Shown piece after piece: positions 15,470 to 23,399 of a stretch of DNA of 25,013 bases (its first letter is position 1; every line of letters begins with the position of its first letter). Location of the stretch: positions 1 through 25,013 of the forward strand of contig CAZPQL010000045.1 in assembly GCA_964588725.1 (NCBI GenBank), given 5' to 3'. Below the pieces are notes generated by a model, which was not told where the DNA came from, made no database searches, and saw nothing but the letters and a program-made list of their open reading frames with translations. A program made the translations under genes and the position numbers. Source of the DNA: UBA5972 sp964588725 (GTDB lineage: Bacteria > Pseudomonadota > Alphaproteobacteria > Rhodobacterales > Rhodobacteraceae).

Positions 15470-16965
15470 GCCGTATTCTGGCCATCGATCAGGGCACGAC
15501 ATCGTCGCGCGCCATCATGTTTGACAAAGACTTGCATCCGCGCGCCTCGCATCAGCTCGAATATACACAGCATTTTCCGCAATCGGGCTGGGTCGAACAC
15601 GATCCCGAGGACATCTGGCAAACGACGCTTGATACCTGCAGGAAGGTCTTGCACGGCGCTTCTGACGTTGCCGCGCTGGGAATCACCAACCAGCGCGAAA
15701 CGGTCGTTGTGTGGGACCGCCGGACGGGCAGACCAATTTACAACGCGATTGTCTGGCAGGACCGGCGCACTGCGGGTTTCTGTGCGCGCCTGAAAGCCGA
15801 GGGATGCGAGCCAACGGTCACGGCCAAGACCGGATTGTTGCTGGATCCGTATTTTTCGGCCAGCAAACTGGGCTGGATTCTTGACAATGTTGACGGCGCG
15901 CGCGCGGACGCCAACGCGGGCTTTCTGGCGTTTGGAACAATCGACAGTTTTCTGATCTGGCGGCTGACCGCCGGCAGGGTACACGCCACAGACGCTACGA
16001 ATGCCGCGCGCACGTCGCTGTACAATATTGTGGACGGGCATTGGGACGACGAATTGCTGGAGCTATTTGATGTGCCACGCGCTCTGTTGCCCGACGTGCA
16101 TGATTGCGCCGCCGACTTCGGTGTCACGGACAGTGGCGTTATAGGGCGTGAAATTCCCATTCGCGGTGTTGCGGGTGACCAACAGGCCGCAACGATTGGG
16201 CAGGCGTGCTTTCAGCCCGGCATGATTAAATCGACCTACGGCACCGGTTGTTTTGCGCTGATGAATACAGGTGACAGGTTTGCACAGTCTGAAAACCGGC
16301 TGCTGACCACGATCGCGTACCGTCTGAACGGGCGGGTGACCTACGCGCTGGAAGGGTCCATTTTTGTGGCGGGCGCCGTCGTGCAATGGCTGCGCGACGG
16401 ATTGAAACTGTTTGACGACGCGGTGCAGGTTTCGGCGCTTGCCGCAGCTGCAGACCCCCACCAGCAGGTGTTTCTGGTGCCTGCGTTTACAGGGCTTGGC
16501 GCACCGTACTGGGACGCAAATTGCCGGGGCGCGATTTATGGCCTGACGCGGGCTACCGGCGCTGCCGAGCTGGCAAAAGCGGCGCTGGAAAGCGTGGCGT
16601 TTCAGACCCGTGACTTGCTTGAGGCGATGCAGGGTGATTGGTCCGCCCGGGGGCAAACCGTTCTGCGAGTGGACGGCGGAATGACCGCCAGCGACTGGAC
16701 CATGCAAAATCTGGCCAATCAGCTGGTCGCGCCGGTTGACCGTCCAAGAATTACCGAAACGACAGCCCTGGGTGCAGCCTATCTGGCGGGGCTGCAATCT
16801 GGCCTGTGCCCCGGGCCGACGGAATTTGCGCGCAACTGGGCGCTCGAGCGCAGGTTTGAGCCGGATTTTTCTTATAGCACCCGCGATGACGATTACGCCG
16901 GATGGCAGGACGCGGTCCGTCGAACCTTAAGTCCGCAACCGGATTATAAAGGCAAAGCGAAATAA
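15466..16965 (+). CDS. glpK: Glycerol kinase
   Basis: GlpK (499 residues) phosphorylates glycerol with ATP, making the substrate of GlpD. Motifs of the FGGY kinase family are ILAIDQGTTSSRAIMFD at the N-terminus, GWVEHDPEDIW, VWQDRRT, the catalytic aspartate Asp238 in VAGDQQAATIGQA, KSTYGTGCF, and the late VDGGMTASDWTMQNLANQL. The open frame runs back to 15352 inside glpD, but ATG 15466 has AAAGGAG 8 bp upstream, gives the family start MSRILAIDQ and overlaps the glpD stop as ATGA. glpD and glpK are thus one coupled unit. No glycerol facilitator, glpR or ABC uptake gene lies next to them here. A small ORF begins in the stop codon region (TAATG). Confidence 0.97.
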   Translation: MSRILAIDQGTTSSRAIMFDKDLHPRASHQLEYTQHFPQSGWVEHDPEDIWQTTLDTCRKVLHGASDVAALGITNQRETVVVWDRRTGRPIYNAIVWQDRRTAGFCARLKAEGCEPTVTAKTGLLLDPYFSASKLGWILDNVDGARADANAGFLAFGTIDSFLIWRLTAGRVHATDATNAARTSLYNIVDGHWDDELLELFDVPRALLPDVHDCAADFGVTDSGVIGREIPIRGVAGDQQAATIGQACFQPGMIKSTYGTGCFALMNTGDRFAQSENRLLTTIAYRLNGRVTYALEGSIFVAGAVVQWLRDGLKLFDDAVQVSALAAAADPHQQVFLVPAFTGLGAPYWDANCRGAIYGLTRATGAAELAKAALESVAFQTRDLLEAMQGDWSARGQTVLRVDGGMTASDWTMQNLANQLVAPVDRPRITETTALGAAYLAGLQSGLCPGPTEFARNWALERRFEPDFSYSTRDDDYAGWQDAVRRTLSPQPDYKGKAK

Positions 16966-17093
16966 TGTTCCTGTCGCCAATGAAATACGGCTACGAACGC
17001 GATGATCCTGCATTAGAGAACATCGATATTGGGCTGGGCGGGGCGCGACAAGCCTTGACTTGCCGTGAATCTGCGCTCAACCGTTCTCCATGA
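16965..17093 (+). CDS. Possible small ORF of 42 codons linking glpK to trkH
   Basis: This short open frame starts at an ATG sharing a base with the glpK stop (TAATG, 16963-16967) and ends in a TGA that overlaps the trkH start (ATGA, 17090-17093). The product would be 42 residues, mostly polar, starting MFLSPMKYGYERDD, with one cysteine and no membrane segment. I do not recognise it. Overlaps at both ends are what translational coupling looks like, and trkH itself has no visible Shine-Dalgarno. On the other hand its own ribosome-binding site is poor (AAAGG about 12 bp upstream), and TTGACT at 17055 could be a trkH -35 box inside it. It may be a coupling leader rather than a functional protein, or chance. 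Confidence 0.35.
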   Translation: MFLSPMKYGYERDDPALENIDIGLGGARQALTCRESALNRSP

Positions 17094-18538
17094 TGGACTT
17101 GCGCCCGGTGGGCTATATTGTCGGCCTTTTGCTGATCGCACTCGGGGGGTCCATGGCTGTTCCCATGGCAATGGACTGGTTCGACGGCAACAGTCACTAT
17201 ACGGTTTTTGCCACCACAGCACTATTGACCGCGTTCACCGGCGGGGCGCTGGTGTTGAGTTGCGCCAACGGACGTACGGAAAGCCTGACAATTCAGCAAT
17301 CGTTTTTGGTTACCACAGTAGTCTGGTTGGCTTTGCCGTTATTTGCGGCCCTGCCGTTTTGGTTTGGCGCGACCGAATCGCGATATGTCGACGCGTTTTT
17401 TGAGGCCATGTCGGGGCTGACCACCACCGGCGCGACCGTGCTGAGCCAGCTGGATCAACTGCCACGCGGGTTGTTGCTTTGGCGCGGGTTGACCCAATGG
17501 TTTGGTGGTATCGGCATCATCGTTGTGGCCATGGTGTTTTTGCCAATGCTCAAAGTCGGAGGTATGCAGATTTTCCGCAGCGAAGGCTTTGAAACCTTTG
17601 GGAAAATCCTGCCGCGCGCCGCCGAAATCGCCCGTTCGATTTCGACGATTTATCTGGGTCTGACGCTCGTTTGTGCGCTGGCTTTCGCGGCCACGGGCCA
17701 AAGCCTGTTCGACGCAGTGGTCCACGCCATGACGACAATTTCCACCGGTGGTTTTGCCAACGGAGACAATTCATTTGGCGAATTTGGTGCCGGAGGAGAA
17801 TACGTGGCGATAGTCTTCATGCTGCTCGCGGCGCTGCCTTTCGTGCGCTACGTGCAATTGGTGGGTGGTTCCGCGCGTCCGTTGCTGAACGACAGCCAGA
17901 TAAGAACGTTTATCATGTTTGTGCTGTTCATAATCGCGGCACTGGTTCTGTGGCGAATGACAACCAGTGACTCCGGCTTTGAACTGGCCTTTCGCCAATC
18001 GGCATTCAACGGTGTGTCAATTATCACGGGCACCGGGTTTGCCAGCACTGATTACGGGCTATGGGGCAGTTTTCCGATGACGGTGTTTTTTCTGATTGGA
18101 CTGATAGGTGGCTGCGCCGGGTCTACGTCGTGTTCGATCAAAATATTTCGGTATCAGCTGCTTTGGGCGTCGATCCGTGCGCAGATACGCAAAATCCATT
18201 CGCCGCACGGGTTGTTTTCGCCAAAATTTGAAGGGCGACCGATATCCGAGGATGTTCTTTCATCTGTGATGGCGTTTTTCGTGCTGTTCATGGTGTCGCT
18301 GGCAGTGCTGGCGACTCTTCTGGGGTTGACCGGTCTCGATATGACCACGGCAATTTCGGGCGCGGCGGCGGCGCTGGCCAATATCGGGCCGGGACTGGGC
18401 GAACGGATCGGTCCAAGCGGAAACTTCGCCGGGCTTAACGACACTGCGAAATGGCTGCTGGCGGCAGGCATGTTGATTGGCCGCCTCGAACTGATGTCGG
18501 TTTACGTGCTGCTGACCATCGGGTTCTGGCGGCGCTGA
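17090..18538 (+). CDS. trkH: Trk-type potassium uptake protein TrkH
   Basis: TrkH (482 residues) is the membrane subunit of the Trk potassium uptake system, working as a dimer with the cytosolic regulator TrkA. Four selectivity-filter-like segments are seen in order: SGLTTTGATVL, TTISTGGFAN, ITGTGFAS and ALANIGPGLG. GGIGIIVVAMVFLPML and GGCAGSTSCSIKIFR are further TrkH landmarks; the last includes the gating-loop region. The start is ATG 17090 or the adjacent ATG 17093; no Shine-Dalgarno precedes either. It follows glpK by 124 bp, with a 42-codon ORF in between. No trkA lies in the window. The stop is 2 bp from the stop of the convergent aldolase gene. Confidence 0.95.
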   Translation: MMDLRPVGYIVGLLLIALGGSMAVPMAMDWFDGNSHYTVFATTALLTAFTGGALVLSCANGRTESLTIQQSFLVTTVVWLALPLFAALPFWFGATESRYVDAFFEAMSGLTTTGATVLSQLDQLPRGLLLWRGLTQWFGGIGIIVVAMVFLPMLKVGGMQIFRSEGFETFGKILPRAAEIARSISTIYLGLTLVCALAFAATGQSLFDAVVHAMTTISTGGFANGDNSFGEFGAGGEYVAIVFMLLAALPFVRYVQLVGGSARPLLNDSQIRTFIMFVLFIIAALVLWRMTTSDSGFELAFRQSAFNGVSIITGTGFASTDYGLWGSFPMTVFFLIGLIGGCAGSTSCSIKIFRYQLLWASIRAQIRKIHSPHGLFSPKFEGRPISEDVLSSVMAFFVLFMVSLAVLATLLGLTGLDMTTAISGAAAALANIGPGLGERIGPSGNFAGLNDTAKWLLAAGMLIGRLELMSVYVLLTIGFWRR

Positions 18539-18540
18539 CT

Positions 18541-19296
18541 TTATTTCTTGCACCATGCCGCCGACGTGGCGACTGCCGCTTTGAGCGACAAAATATCAAA
18601 ACCGCCAATGCCCCGATACCCGCGTGCAAAAAGCGCGTCCGCGCGCGTGGCATTGTTGGCGATGCCGATCAGTGGCATGCCTGCTTTGAACGCCGCTGTT
18701 TCCAGACGTTTTTCGGCGGCCAGATAATCAGGGTGATCAAATTGCCCTGATATTCCCATGGTCGTCGACAAATCAAACTGGGCGACGACCATCAAATCCA
18801 CGCCGGCCACGGCGCATATGGCATCGATATTCTCGACCGCTTCCGGCGTTTCCAGCAACAGGCAAACGACAGTGCCCGTGCCCAGCTTGTTTTGGTAGTC
18901 CATCAGCCCGACGTCCCAGCGTGAATGGGCGATAAACGGTCCCCAACCCCGGGTGCCGCTGGGAGGGTAACTTGTGAACTCCACCGCGTCGCGGGCGTCG
19001 TCGGCGGTGCGGATCAGGGGGAAAACAACCCCTTCGGCCCCCAAATCCAGCACCCGCTTGGCCTGTGTTGCGTTCACTTCGGCCACACGCACAAGCGGGG
19101 CACAGTCGAACCCTTGTGTGGCAGTGATCATGGCGTGGGCCTCGGCGTGGCCAATGGCCCCGTGCTCCATGTCGATGATCACAGCGTCAGCGCCCGCAGC
19201 CGCGATGGCTTGTGTGGCAACCGGCGACGGAATGACGTTGACCTGTATGTTGATGATGCGCTTTGGGTCAGCCAATTTGGCTTTCAGCGAATACAT
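18541..19296 (-). CDS. HpcH/HpaI-family class II aldolase
   Basis: The 251-residue protein is an HpaI-type, metal-dependent pyruvate aldolase that splits or joins 2-keto-3-deoxy acids with an aldehyde. Residues equivalent to E. coli HpaI are found at the same numbers: His45 (in DMEHG), Arg70 (in PLVRV), and the metal ligands Glu149 (in LLLETPEAVENI) and Asp175 (in QFDLS). The usual GPxDLS before the second metal ligand reads AQFDLS here. Its length equals that of relatives. AAAAGGAG about 7 bp before ATG is a good ribosome-binding site. It is 39 bp downstream of the DUF6768-like gene on the same strand and may belong to that unit. The specific substrate, for example 4-hydroxy-2-oxoheptanedioate or 2-dehydro-3-deoxyglucarate, is not determined. 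Confidence 0.9.
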   Translation of the reverse strand: MYSLKAKLADPKRIINIQVNVIPSPVATQAIAAAGADAVIIDMEHGAIGHAEAHAMITATQGFDCAPLVRVAEVNATQAKRVLDLGAEGVVFPLIRTADDARDAVEFTSYPPSGTRGWGPFIAHSRWDVGLMDYQNKLGTGTVVCLLLETPEAVENIDAICAVAGVDLMVVAQFDLSTTMGISGQFDHPDYLAAEKRLETAAFKAGMPLIGIANNATRADALFARGYRGIGGFDILSLKAAVATSAAWCKK

Positions 19297-19335
19297 TGGC
19301 GGCTCCTTTTGCAGGCTATTGCGTCAGGCCAGCGA

Positions 19336-19698
19336 TTATCGTGCGTTGTGTGCAATCAGCAACTCGATTCTTTTTAGTTCACGCAGTACACGATCAGCTT
19401 GCATTTGCGGCATCAGGCTGAGTTTTAGTTGCGCTGCCGTTATGATCAGAACGGTTCCCGAAAATCCCCATTTCAAGGCGGTGATAACGTCGGAGGTGTT
19501 AAAAAAGTTCCACGCGCACCAGACTCCAGCCAGAAACATCGCGGACTGAACAATCATGATCATCCAACTGACCCAAGCCAGTTTTCCAGTGAATTGAGAC
19601 ATGCCAAGCGCGAACCAACCCAATTCTTCGGTTTCGCGTAGAATGTCTTTTTCTTCTGCGCTTAGTGCTTCTTTTATCAGTTTGTCCAGATCAGCCAT
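19336..19698 (-). CDS. DUF6768-like small membrane protein, partner of the sigma factor
   Basis: This 120-residue protein matches, from memory, the DUF6768 family found beside sigma factors. The N-terminus is an acidic helix (MADLDKLIKEALSAEEKDILRET). Two membrane segments follow at about residues 41-66 (WVSWMIMIVQSAMFLAGVWCAW) and 74-93, with a short basic tail MQADRVLRELKRIELLIAHNAR facing the same side as the N-terminus. AAGGA lies about 7 bp before the ATG, inside the end of the sigma gene. The start overlaps the sigma stop by 8 bp, so the two are made together. That layout is usual for a sigma factor and its membrane anti-sigma, but no known anti-sigma motif such as a zinc-binding HxxxCxxC is visible, so the role is inference. 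Confidence 0.8.
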   Translation of the reverse strand: MADLDKLIKEALSAEEKDILRETEELGWFALGMSQFTGKLAWVSWMIMIVQSAMFLAGVWCAWNFFNTSDVITALKWGFSGTVLIITAAQLKLSLMPQMQADRVLRELKRIELLIAHNAR

Positions 19699-20242
19699 TT
19701 TGATTTCCTTTCAGGGTTTGCTTAAGTTTTTGGCGGGCGTGCATCAGGCGGGATTTCACGGTTCCCACCGGAATATCGAGCGCAAATGCAACTTCGCGCA
19801 CAGACATTTCATCAATATAAAACAGTTTAAGCGTCGCGGCGTGGTCGTGAGGCAATGTGTTGATTGCGGCACGGATCGTATTTGCGTCGGCCGCCGCAGG
19901 TCCGGGTTCGGGGGACTCGGGGATCATGGCCGGGTCCGGATTTTCGCCAAGTGCACGCTGTTTGATATTTTTATCGATGAGCCGCGCACAACGTCGGGTG
20001 GTGATCTGGTAAGCCCAGGCCGGAAACGCGCGGGGTTCGATCAGTTGAGGTAGACCGCGCAGTATTTCGATCCACGCGTCCTGAACCGCGTCCATGGCGT
20101 CGTCACGGTCGCCAAGCAACCTATACGCGTGCGAATACAGGCGCGGGCTGCGATATCGAACAAGCGCGTCGATGGCGCGGCGGTCACCCATGCGGGCTGC
20201 CGTCGCCAGATACTCTTCGTAAATTTTATCCTTTTTGCGCAT
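19691..20242 (-). CDS. RNA polymerase sigma factor, ECF type
   Basis: This 183-residue protein has the two-domain layout of an ECF (group 4) sigma-70 factor. Region 2 lies at about residues 20-95, with YSHAYRLLGDRDDAMDAVQDAWIEILRGL and the region 2.4-like FPAWAYQITTRRCARLI. Region 4 lies at about 128-177, with the helix-turn-helix MSVREVAFALDIPVGTVKSRLMHARQKLKQTL. There is an 8-bp overlap with a small membrane protein gene that is a likely regulator. The ATG at 20242 has only a poor ribosome-binding site. I see no clear GGAAC-type autoregulatory -35 in the 133 bp before it, where TTGAAC is the nearest match. Its target genes are unknown; the aldolase gene downstream is one candidate. Confidence 0.93.
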   Translation of the reverse strand: MRKKDKIYEEYLATAARMGDRRAIDALVRYRSPRLYSHAYRLLGDRDDAMDAVQDAWIEILRGLPQLIEPRAFPAWAYQITTRRCARLIDKNIKQRALGENPDPAMIPESPEPGPAAADANTIRAAINTLPHDHAATLKLFYIDEMSVREVAFALDIPVGTVKSRLMHARQKLKQTLKGNQNG

Positions 20243-20375
20243 TTATGCGCCCGCATTGCTTGTGGTCCTTATTAAGAGTGCGCGGAAATGGTGGATTGGT
20301 TCAATTTTATTTTCCAGTGTTGTGCGCGGTGGATGTCTGCGGCGGGCGTGGTTGGGCAAAGGTGAAATCGGGCGT

Positions 20376-23270
20376 TTATTGTAGCGGTGTCAACCGGTCG
20401 CGCAGTAACGCCAGCGGATGACTGCGCAGGGTCAGACGCGTGGCGACGTAGTCCTCGACCACGTGCTCGCCCTCGGTCATGTCGGGCAGGGTGACGGCGG
20501 GTTCAGAAATTCCCTCACCTTCGAGCCCCTGCGCAAACAGCGGTAGGGGTTCATCACCGGTGATGGCGCGTGCCTGCCACTGGGCCTCGCGGCGCGACAG
20601 ATTGAGCGCGGCAAAAGCATCGGCTTCGGCGAGGGTATGCAGCAGACGCGGCGGCGTACCGGCGCGACGCCAGATGTCGTCAACAGACTGGTAGCCGTTA
20701 CCGCGCGCCGCCGAAATCCATGTGGCGTCGTCCTCGCGCATGGATTTGATCTGCCGAAACCCAAGCCGCAGCGCCAGCCCGCCCTGATCGTCGCGCTCCA
20801 TTGTGTTGTCCCAATAGGAATGATTGATGCAAACCGGGCGCACTTCGACGTTGTGTTCCCGGGCATCGCGCACAATTTGCGCAGGGGCGTAAAACCCCAT
20901 GGGCTGGGAATTTAAGAGCGCGCAGGCAAAAATGCCGGGATGGTGTTTTTTGATCCAGGCGCTGGCATAAACCAGCAGCGCAAAGCTGGCGGCGTGGCTT
21001 TCCGGGAAACCGTATTCACCAAAACCTTCGATCTGGCTGAAACAACGTTGTGCGAAATCCAACGGGTAACCGTTCTTCAGCATCCCCTTGAGAAACCGGT
21101 CGCGAAACAAGTGAATCGTACCGGATTTCTTGAACGTCGCCAGCGCGCGGCGCAAACGGTCAGCCTCATCCGGCGTGAAACCGGCACCGATGATGGCGAT
21201 CTGCATGGCTTGTTCCTGAAACAACGGCACACCAAGGGTTTTGCCCAGCACGGCGCCCAACTCGTTTGATGGGAAACTGACCTTTTCCTCGCCGTTGCGC
21301 CGCCGGATGAACGGATGCACCATGTCGCCCTGAATCGGGCCGGGGCGCACGATCGCCACCTCGATCACCAGATCGTAAAAGCAGCGCGGTTTCATACGTG
21401 GCAGGAAATTCATCTGCGCACGGCTTTCCACCTGAAACACTCCGATGCTGTCAGCAACGCAAAGCATATCGTAAACGGTGGGATCTTCGGGCGGCAGCGT
21501 GGCCAGCGCGTGCCTTTGATGGTGATGCGCATCGATCAGATCAAAGGCTTTGCGGATGCAGGTCAGCATGCCAAGGCTCAGGACATCAACCTTGAGAATA
21601 CCCAGGGCGTCGATATCGTCCTTGTCCCAGCAGATGACCGTACGGTCCTCCATGGCGGCGTTTTCAATGGGGACCAGTTCATCGAGACGTCCCTCGGTCA
21701 TGATGAACCCGCCAACGTGTTGCGACAGATGGCGGGGAAAGCCGATGATTTGCTGACACAGCTCCAACGTTTGCGACAGGCAGCGGTCGTTGGGGTCAAG
21801 GCCGATTTCGCGCAGCTGTTCTTCGGGTAAGCCATAGCTGCCCCAACCCCAGAGTTGCGAGGACAGCGCCGAAATAGTGTCGTTTGACAGGCCCATCGCG
21901 GTGCCGACCTCGCGGATGGCGCGTTTGCCCCGATAATGCACGACCGTGGCGCATAGCCCGGCGCGGTGGCGGCCGTAGCGGGCATAAATATGCTGAATCA
22001 CCTCTTCGCGGCGCTCGTGTTCAAAATCAACATCGATGTCGGGCGGCTCGTCGCGGGCCTCGGACACGAAACGCTCGAACACCATCGCGCCGATTTCGGG
22101 CGATACCGACGTGACACCAAGCGCATAACACGTGACCGAATTGGCGGCTGACCCGCGCCCCTGACATAAGATTCCGCGCGAACGGGCAAAATCGACCACG
22201 TCGTGGACCGTCAGGAAATAAGGCGCGTAAGATAGTTTGTGGATTAACGCCAGTTCGTGATCCAGCATTTTGACCACCCGCGCGGGCGCGCCCGCCGGAT
22301 ACCGCCATTTAAGACCGGCGTACGACAGACGGTGCAGGCGGTCCTGCGGGGTTTCACCCGGCGCGATTTCCGAGGGGTATTCGTACTTGAGTTCATCAAG
22401 CGAAAACGTGCAGCGCGCGGCGATGTCGCCGCTGTGGTGGACGGCGGCGTGGTGGCCTGAAAAAAGATGCAGCATCTGGTATTCTGACCGCAGGTGCTGT
22501 TCGCTGTTGGTCAGGGCATTGCGCCCCAGATGCTCGACCATCCGCCCCAATCGGATCGCCGTCATCACGTCGACCAGTTTGCGCCTGTGAGCCGCGTGCA
22601 TCACCGGACTGGCCGAGGCCACCGGGAGGATGTTCAAACGCGCTGCTGTCCGGGCGAGCCTGTCAAAGCGCTGGCTGTCCTGCCCGTCGTAGCGCGGTGC
22701 CATCAACAAATGGCACCGGTCAGGGAAGTGGCGTACCAGCGTCTGCACCTGCCGGTGCCACGCGTCCACGCCGCGCGGTGTGGTCAGCGCCTTTTGTGGT
22801 GCGGGCGGGTGCAACAGAAATTCCAGCCCCGCGCCCCACGTCAGAAGATCGCGCGCGCGCAACAGGCAGCGCCCCTTTTCCATCCGCTGCCGTCCCAGCG
22901 ACAACAGCCGACACAGCCGCCCCCAGGCGGCGCGGTCCCGTGGCAGGGCGGTAACGGTGAACCCGTCTTCCAGCACCAGCTTTGCCGCTGCCAGCAGGCG
23001 CGGTACGTTGTCGATCGCCGCCGATACCGGCGGCACCACGCCACCGGGGGCAGCAGGCCCGACCACTCCCACCCGCGCCCGCGTTGCAACATCGCGCGCT
23101 ACTTCGCGCAGCTCCACATGCGCGCGTACAATCCCGGCCACGGAATTTGTATCGGCAATCGCCAGCGCCGGCATCCCCATCAGCGCCGCACCCTGTGCGT
23201 ATTCCTCGGCGTGCGCACCGCCCGCCAGAAAGCTGAAGTTCGAGGTTATATTCAGTTCGACAAAGGCCAT
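20376..23270 (-). CDS. dnaE2: Error-prone DNA polymerase DnaE2/ImuC, C-terminally short
   Basis: DnaE2 is the damage-induced C-family polymerase that copies past lesions with ImuA and ImuB. The N-terminus MAFVELNITSNFSFLAGGAH is the DnaE2-type PHP start. Polymerase aspartates are Asp413 and Asp415 in PPDIDVDFEHERREEVI and Asp562 in LKVDVLSLGML. RGSAANSVTCYALGVT, QHVGGFIMTEGRLD, FQVESRAQMNFLPRMKP and GFGEYGFPESHAASFALLVY are family blocks. The protein ends at LRSHPLALLRDRLTPLQ after 964 residues, whereas relatives I know are about 1030-1090 and continue with an OB-fold region (VAGLVLVRQRPG, EDETG, VVWP). That part is absent, and the 133 bp beyond the stop cannot encode it in any frame. A LexA-like box overlaps the promoter. 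imuA and imuB are not adjacent. Confidence 0.93.
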   Translation of the reverse strand: MAFVELNITSNFSFLAGGAHAEEYAQGAALMGMPALAIADTNSVAGIVRAHVELREVARDVATRARVGVVGPAAPGGVVPPVSAAIDNVPRLLAAAKLVLEDGFTVTALPRDRAAWGRLCRLLSLGRQRMEKGRCLLRARDLLTWGAGLEFLLHPPAPQKALTTPRGVDAWHRQVQTLVRHFPDRCHLLMAPRYDGQDSQRFDRLARTAARLNILPVASASPVMHAAHRRKLVDVMTAIRLGRMVEHLGRNALTNSEQHLRSEYQMLHLFSGHHAAVHHSGDIAARCTFSLDELKYEYPSEIAPGETPQDRLHRLSYAGLKWRYPAGAPARVVKMLDHELALIHKLSYAPYFLTVHDVVDFARSRGILCQGRGSAANSVTCYALGVTSVSPEIGAMVFERFVSEARDEPPDIDVDFEHERREEVIQHIYARYGRHRAGLCATVVHYRGKRAIREVGTAMGLSNDTISALSSQLWGWGSYGLPEEQLREIGLDPNDRCLSQTLELCQQIIGFPRHLSQHVGGFIMTEGRLDELVPIENAAMEDRTVICWDKDDIDALGILKVDVLSLGMLTCIRKAFDLIDAHHHQRHALATLPPEDPTVYDMLCVADSIGVFQVESRAQMNFLPRMKPRCFYDLVIEVAIVRPGPIQGDMVHPFIRRRNGEEKVSFPSNELGAVLGKTLGVPLFQEQAMQIAIIGAGFTPDEADRLRRALATFKKSGTIHLFRDRFLKGMLKNGYPLDFAQRCFSQIEGFGEYGFPESHAASFALLVYASAWIKKHHPGIFACALLNSQPMGFYAPAQIVRDAREHNVEVRPVCINHSYWDNTMERDDQGGLALRLGFRQIKSMREDDATWISAARGNGYQSVDDIWRRAGTPPRLLHTLAEADAFAALNLSRREAQWQARAITGDEPLPLFAQGLEGEGISEPAVTLPDMTEGEHVVEDYVATRLTLRSHPLALLRDRLTPLQ

Positions 23271-23275
23271 ACGGT

Positions 23276-23295
23276 ACTATATTCACGTTTTGTTC
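23276..23295 (-). promoter_or_regulatory. LexA-like operator and -10 box of dnaE2
   Basis: Read on the - strand, GAACAAAACGTGAAT (23295-23281) matches the alphaproteobacterial LexA box GAAC-N7-GAAC except for the last base. It overlaps TATAGT (23281-23276), a 5-of-6 match to the -10 consensus. The -10 ends 5 bases before the dnaE2 ATG, so transcription would start about at the ATG itself. A LexA dimer here would block polymerase. SOS control of dnaE2 is established in other alphaproteobacteria; its action at this site is inferred. No convincing -35 box is seen. Confidence 0.6.
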
Positions 23296-23328
23296 TCGTG
23301 TGGAGTCACAAAATAGGTGCCGTGTGAT

Positions 23329-23365
23329 CTTCATCTTTGCTTAAATACTCCCGCGCGGCGCGCAG
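23329..23365 (-). repeat. Post-gene motif, copy C (after rppH)
   Basis: On the - strand the core reads GTATTTAAGCAAAGATGAAG (23348-23329), 17/20 identical to copy A and 15/20 to copy B. It follows a GC-rich stretch with palindromic parts (GGC-TGCGC-GCC, and GCCGAC pairing with GTCGGC further upstream). It begins about 75-90 bp after the rppH stop, on the rppH strand, and just before the dnaE2 promoter. Confidence 0.65.
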
Positions 23366-23399
23366 CCGACCAGCGCAGCGGCGTCGGCGCGGCGCAACA

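Noticed and set aside
16063..16797. 244-codon antisense ORF opposite glpK
   Set aside because: Shadow ORF; glpK is intact and in the expected frame with all motifs.
20243..20375. Frameshift explanation for the short DnaE2
   Set aside because: The gap is only 133 bp and none of the missing OB-fold motifs appears beyond the stop, so a single indel cannot restore the domain.
22494..23327. 277-codon ORF on the + strand opposite dnaE2
   Set aside because: Composition is that of a shadow frame (rich in Arg, Pro, His, Gln); dnaE2 motifs run through the whole opposite strand.
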